Source of the DNA: Mesorhizobium carmichaelinearum | GTDB taxonomy: Bacteria; Pseudomonadota; Alphaproteobacteria; Rhizobiales; Rhizobiaceae | Assembly (NCBI RefSeq): GCF_900199455.1 | Contig: NZ_FZQR01000005.1 | Location: forward strand, 62,001-126,000 | Direction: 5' to 3' | Length of the DNA stretch: 64,000 nt | Shown: positions 61,099-64,000 of the stretch, piece after piece | Position numbering within the stretch: the stretch's first letter is position 1 | How the letters are laid out: every line of letters begins with the position of its first letter | Made by a program: the position numbers and the translations under genes | The notes under the pieces: model-generated | Database searches by the model: none | What the model was told of the DNA's origin: nothing | The model's input: only the letters and a program-made list of their open reading frames with translations

Positions 61099-63363
61099 AT
61101 GAATTTCGATCCGCGTTTTTCCGGGCGTAAATTCGCATCCGTCGGCACACGCCCCATCCGCCCCGACGGCGTCGACAAGGTGACGGGCCGCGCCCGCTAC
61201 GGCGCCGACTTCAACATGGCCGGCCAGCTGGTCGGCCGCGTGCTGCGCAGCCCGCATGCGCACGCGATCATCAGGAAGATCGACACGTCGAAAGCGGAAA
61301 AGCTTGCGGGCGTGAAGGCGGTGATCACGGCTGCTGATCTGCCCGACCTCACCGATGGCGATGCCGCCATGTACGACATCCTCGACAATTGCATGGCGCG
61401 CACAAAGGCGCTCTATGACGGCCATGCAGTGGCCGCGGTCGCGGCGATCGATGCCCGCACGGCCAGGCAGGCGCTGAAGCTGATCGAGGTGGACTACGAG
61501 ATCCTGCCGCATGTCACCGATGTCGACGAGGCGATGCAGCACCACGCCCCGCTGATCAACGACACGATCTTCACCGAAGGGCTCGAGGAAAAGCCGGTAA
61601 AACCCTCCAACGTCACCAAGCGCAGCCAGTTCGGCCATGGCGATGTCCATCAGGGCTTTGGCCACGCCGACTTCATCGTCGAGCGCTCCTTCAAGACCGA
61701 GCAGACGCACCAGGGCTATATCGAGCCGCATGCCTGCGTGGCGAGCGTCTCGTCCGACGGCACCGCCGACCTGTGGGTCTGCACGCAGGGCCATTTCGTC
61801 TATCGCCAGCACTGCGCCCAGTTGCTCGGCATGGAAGCCTCGAAGCTGCGCGTCACCTCGTCGGAGATCGGCGGCGGCTTCGGCGGCAAGACCCATGTCT
61901 GGGCCGAGCCGGTGGCGCTTGCTCTGTCACGGAAAGCCGGACGCCCGGTCAAGCTGGTGATGACCCGCGACGAGGTGTTCCGCGCCTCGGGCCCGACCAG
62001 CGCGACCTCGATCGACGTCAAGATCGGCGCCCGCAAGGACGGCACCATCACCGCGGCGGAAGCGACGCTGCGCTACAGCGCCGGCCCCTATGCCGGCTCC
62101 TGGGCCGAGATCGGCGCGATGACGGCGTTTGCCTGCTACAAGCTCGATAACGTCAAGACGGTGGGCTACGAAGTGCTGGTCAACCGGCCCAAGACCGCGG
62201 CCTATCGCGCGCCGTCGGCACCGATGGCGGCCTTCGCGGTGGAAAGCGCCGTCGACGAGCTCGCCAAGGAGCTCAGCATGGACCCGGTCGACTTCCGCAT
62301 CAAGAACGCCGCCCAGGAAGGCACACGCTCGTCGTATGGCCCGGTCTATGGCCCGATCGGCATCGGGCCGACGCTGGAGGCGGTGAAGAACCATGCGCAC
62401 ATGAAGGCGCCGCTGGCCAAGAACCAGGGCAGGGGCATGGCCTGCGGCTTCTGGTTCAACTTCGGCGGCCAGACCTGCGTGGACCTCAACATCGGCATGG
62501 ACGGCTCGGTGTCGCTGGCCGTCGGCACGGTGGACGTCGGCGGTTCCCGCGCCTCGCTGTCGCTGGTGGCGGCGGAGGAGCTTGGCATCGATTATTCGCA
62601 GCTCAAGGCGATCGTCGCCGACACCTCCTCGCTCGGCTACAACGACATGACCGACGGCAGCCGTGGCACCTTCTCCTCCTCCATGGCGACCATCTCGGCC
62701 GCCCGCAACGCGATCAAGATCCTGCGCGAGCGCGCCGCGCAGATGTGGGACATTTCCGTAGACGACGTGGTCTGGGAACAGGGCCACGCGGTCGCCAAGG
62801 GCGAGAAGCACGGCAATCTCGGCAAACTGTCGCTGAAGGAGATCGCCGCCGAATCCGGCAAGACCGGCGGGCCGATCGCCGGCCACAGCGAGCTCGTCGC
62901 CGACGGCGCCGGCGTCTCCTTCGCCACCCATATATGCGACATCGAGGTCGACCCCGAGACCGGCTCGACCAGGGTGATCCGCTACACGGTGGTGCAGGAT
63001 GCCGGCAAGGCGGTGCACCCGACCTATGTCGAGGGCCAGTACCAGGGCGGTGCGGCGCAAGGCATCGGCTGGGCGCTCAACGAGGAGTATATTTACGGCA
63101 AGGACGGAAGGCTGCAGAACGCCGGCTTCCTCGACTACCGCATCCCGGTCTGCTCCGACCTGCCGATGATCGACACGCAGATCCTGGAAATCCCCAACCC
63201 CAACCACCCCTATGGCGTGCGCGGCGTCGGCGAGACCTCGATCGTGCCGCCGCTGGCGGCGATCGCCAACGCGGTGTCGAACGCCGCCGGCGTGCGCATG
63301 ACCCACATTCCGATGTCGCCGCCGCGCATCCTGGCGGCCATCGAGGCGGAACGGGGAGGCTGA
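61099..63363 (+). CDS. Molybdenum hydroxylase large subunit (CoxL/XDH-like), not a CO dehydrogenase
   Basis: A 754-residue Moco-binding subunit. It contains GGGFGGKTHVWAEPVALAL near residue 255, AYRAPSAPMAAFAVESA near 368, and the catalytic Glu in GVRGVGETSIVPPLAA near 709. CO dehydrogenases have AYRCSFR or AYRGAGR where this has AYRAPSAP, so an aldehyde or heterocycle substrate is likely. It follows the S subunit by 2 bases. The MoaD-like gene downstream may support its cofactor. Confidence 0.92.
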   Translation: MNFDPRFSGRKFASVGTRPIRPDGVDKVTGRARYGADFNMAGQLVGRVLRSPHAHAIIRKIDTSKAEKLAGVKAVITAADLPDLTDGDAAMYDILDNCMARTKALYDGHAVAAVAAIDARTARQALKLIEVDYEILPHVTDVDEAMQHHAPLINDTIFTEGLEEKPVKPSNVTKRSQFGHGDVHQGFGHADFIVERSFKTEQTHQGYIEPHACVASVSSDGTADLWVCTQGHFVYRQHCAQLLGMEASKLRVTSSEIGGGFGGKTHVWAEPVALALSRKAGRPVKLVMTRDEVFRASGPTSATSIDVKIGARKDGTITAAEATLRYSAGPYAGSWAEIGAMTAFACYKLDNVKTVGYEVLVNRPKTAAYRAPSAPMAAFAVESAVDELAKELSMDPVDFRIKNAAQEGTRSSYGPVYGPIGIGPTLEAVKNHAHMKAPLAKNQGRGMACGFWFNFGGQTCVDLNIGMDGSVSLAVGTVDVGGSRASLSLVAAEELGIDYSQLKAIVADTSSLGYNDMTDGSRGTFSSSMATISAARNAIKILRERAAQMWDISVDDVVWEQGHAVAKGEKHGNLGKLSLKEIAAESGKTGGPIAGHSELVADGAGVSFATHICDIEVDPETGSTRVIRYTVVQDAGKAVHPTYVEGQYQGGAAQGIGWALNEEYIYGKDGRLQNAGFLDYRIPVCSDLPMIDTQILEIPNPNHPYGVRGVGETSIVPPLAAIANAVSNAAGVRMTHIPMSPPRILAAIEAERGG

Positions 63364-63384
63364 CGGGGCGAAAGTTAGGGATAA

Positions 63385-63587
63385 GGTGTGTTGAGATTCA
63401 GGTCAGGCCGAGCCGAAAGTGGCGGGTTCCGAGAACCGGAGCGGAGCGTACTTGAAGTACGTGAGCACCGGCCTTCGCCGGCCGTAGCCTTGACTGCGCG
63501 GCGAGGTACGAGTGCTTCGGCCGGCGAAGGCCGGAAGCGCAGGAACCTGCCATTTGCAGGCCGGCCTCACCTGAATATCAGCACACC
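63385..63587. mobile_element. 203-bp foldback element with imperfect 29-bp inverted ends
   Basis: The left end GGTGTGTTGAGATTCAGGTC and the reverse complement of the right end GGTGTGCTGATATTCAGGTG match closely. Inside are an exact 16-bp inverted pair CCGGCCTTCGCCGGCC/GGCCGGCGAAGGCCGG, the palindrome GTACTTGAAGTAC and small hairpins (GGTTC-CGA-GAACC, CCTGC-CATTT-GCAGG). It has no coding capacity. It separates the CoxL stop from the MoaD start by 22 and 9 bases. Confidence 0.65.
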
Positions 63588-63596
63588 GTAGCGCCG

Positions 63597-63842
63597 ATGG
63601 TCGAAGTCACCCTTTGGGGCGCGCTCGGCCAGCTCGCCGGTGGCAAGAGCAAGGTCGAGGTCGAGGCCAAGGACATCAGGGAGCTGTTCAGGAAACTGGC
63701 TGAACAGTATCCCGGCTTCGAGCCATGGATCGATCGCGGGATTGCGGTTGCGATCGACGGGGTGATTTATCGGGATACGTGGAGCAAGGAGCTGCCGCCG
63801 GGGGCGGAGATTTTTCTGCTGCCGCGGCTGGCTGGGGGGTAG
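63597..63842 (+). CDS. MoaD/ThiS-family sulfur-carrier protein
   Basis: An 81-residue beta-grasp protein beginning MVEVTLWGALGQLAGGK and ending LPRLAGG, with the C-terminal Gly-Gly needed for thiocarboxylate formation. It could deliver sulfur for molybdopterin, which the upstream hydroxylase needs, or for another pathway. No MoaE, ThiF or MoeB gene is in the window. No strong ribosome-binding site is seen because the foldback element ends 9 bases before the ATG. Confidence 0.82.
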   Translation: MVEVTLWGALGQLAGGKSKVEVEAKDIRELFRKLAEQYPGFEPWIDRGIAVAIDGVIYRDTWSKELPPGAEIFLLPRLAGG

Positions 63843-63940
63843 GTGTGGGCGCCGCCCTGCCATCGCTTGGCACCAGGGTCTCGAACGTCTTGGCAGGGCC
63901 GGCGCCCTATGCATCGAAGCTCATCGAAACGATGGAGGCG

Positions 63941-64000
63941 TCAGACTGGCAGCCCCAGCTGTTTTCTCAGGCTCTTGTCGAAGGCGGACGCGGGGACGAA
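63941..64000 (-). CDS. C-terminal end of an unidentified minus-strand gene (cut by window edge)
   Basis: The last 19 codons before a TGA at 63941-63943 read FVPASAFDKSLRKQLGLPV in an open frame to the right edge. The composition is coding-like, but this is too short to assign. The antisense frame is also open, so the strand is not certain. Confidence 0.35.
   Translation of the reverse strand, partial: FVPASAFDKSLRKQLGLPV

Noticed and set aside
61099..63363. Carbon monoxide dehydrogenase large subunit
   Set aside because: The diagnostic AYRCSFR or AYRGAGR loop is absent.

Overview
The window is GC-rich, densely coded DNA from an alphaproteobacterium, most likely a rhizobial genus such as Mesorhizobium. 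This is an inference from gene content (several catabolic ABC operons, LysR and TetR regulators, a sarcosine-oxidase-like operon), from intergenic palindromic repeats of the rhizobial RIME type and from a CtrA-type box. I see no tRNA, rRNA, CRISPR array, insertion sequence or phage gene.

Layout. 1-2070: two LysR regulators and a DUF1127 peptide. 2200-7277: a four-gene sarcosine-oxidase-like operon in the order B-D-A-G, with a delta subunit that lacks two expected zinc ligands, followed by an opposed aminotransferase. 8817-25791: the most interesting block. It holds a CocE/NonD hydrolase, a complete oligopeptide-type ABC transporter, a TetR regulator, a LysR regulator with a clear operator, an amidohydrolase, a small Rieske protein, an HD-domain protein, a non-pyrrolysine MttB-family methyltransferase, a trimethylamine-dehydrogenase-like flavoprotein and an aldehyde dehydrogenase. 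Two nearly identical 22-bp operator-like palindromes (8829-8850 and 24124-24145) mark the two ends of this block. Together they suggest one regulon for uptake and stepwise breakdown of an N-methylated compound of unknown identity.

25917-31473: mixed catabolic genes (CoA-transferase/racemase family, luciferase-like oxidoreductase, ThuA, a long amidase). 31592-35088: a decaying region with a Gfo/Idh/MocA remnant, a frameshifted phnM, a possible fragment upstream of it, a PfkB kinase and a sugar-ABC permease remnant. 35089-38182: a GMC oxidoreductase and aldehyde dehydrogenase pair. 38371-39913: a membrane protein and a YceI protein. 40099-46816: an SDR, MoaF-family and NTF2-like genes leading into a complete branched-chain-amino-acid-type ABC transporter. 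47036-53906: methyltransferase, TetR/SDR pair with tandem operators, quinone oxidoreductase, a frameshifted DUF1835 gene, a duplicated 3' fragment of livM and a redoxin. 54241-57557: a methyltransferase with a CtrA-type box, next to a GGDEF-EAL protein. 57573-63842: an M20 amidohydrolase, an SRPBCC protein and a molybdenum hydroxylase operon (M-S-L subunits) followed by a MoaD-like protein.

Several non-coding repeat elements are resolved to the base: a 158-bp element with perfect 46-bp inverted ends, a 203-bp foldback, RIME-like units and a 43-bp exact direct repeat.
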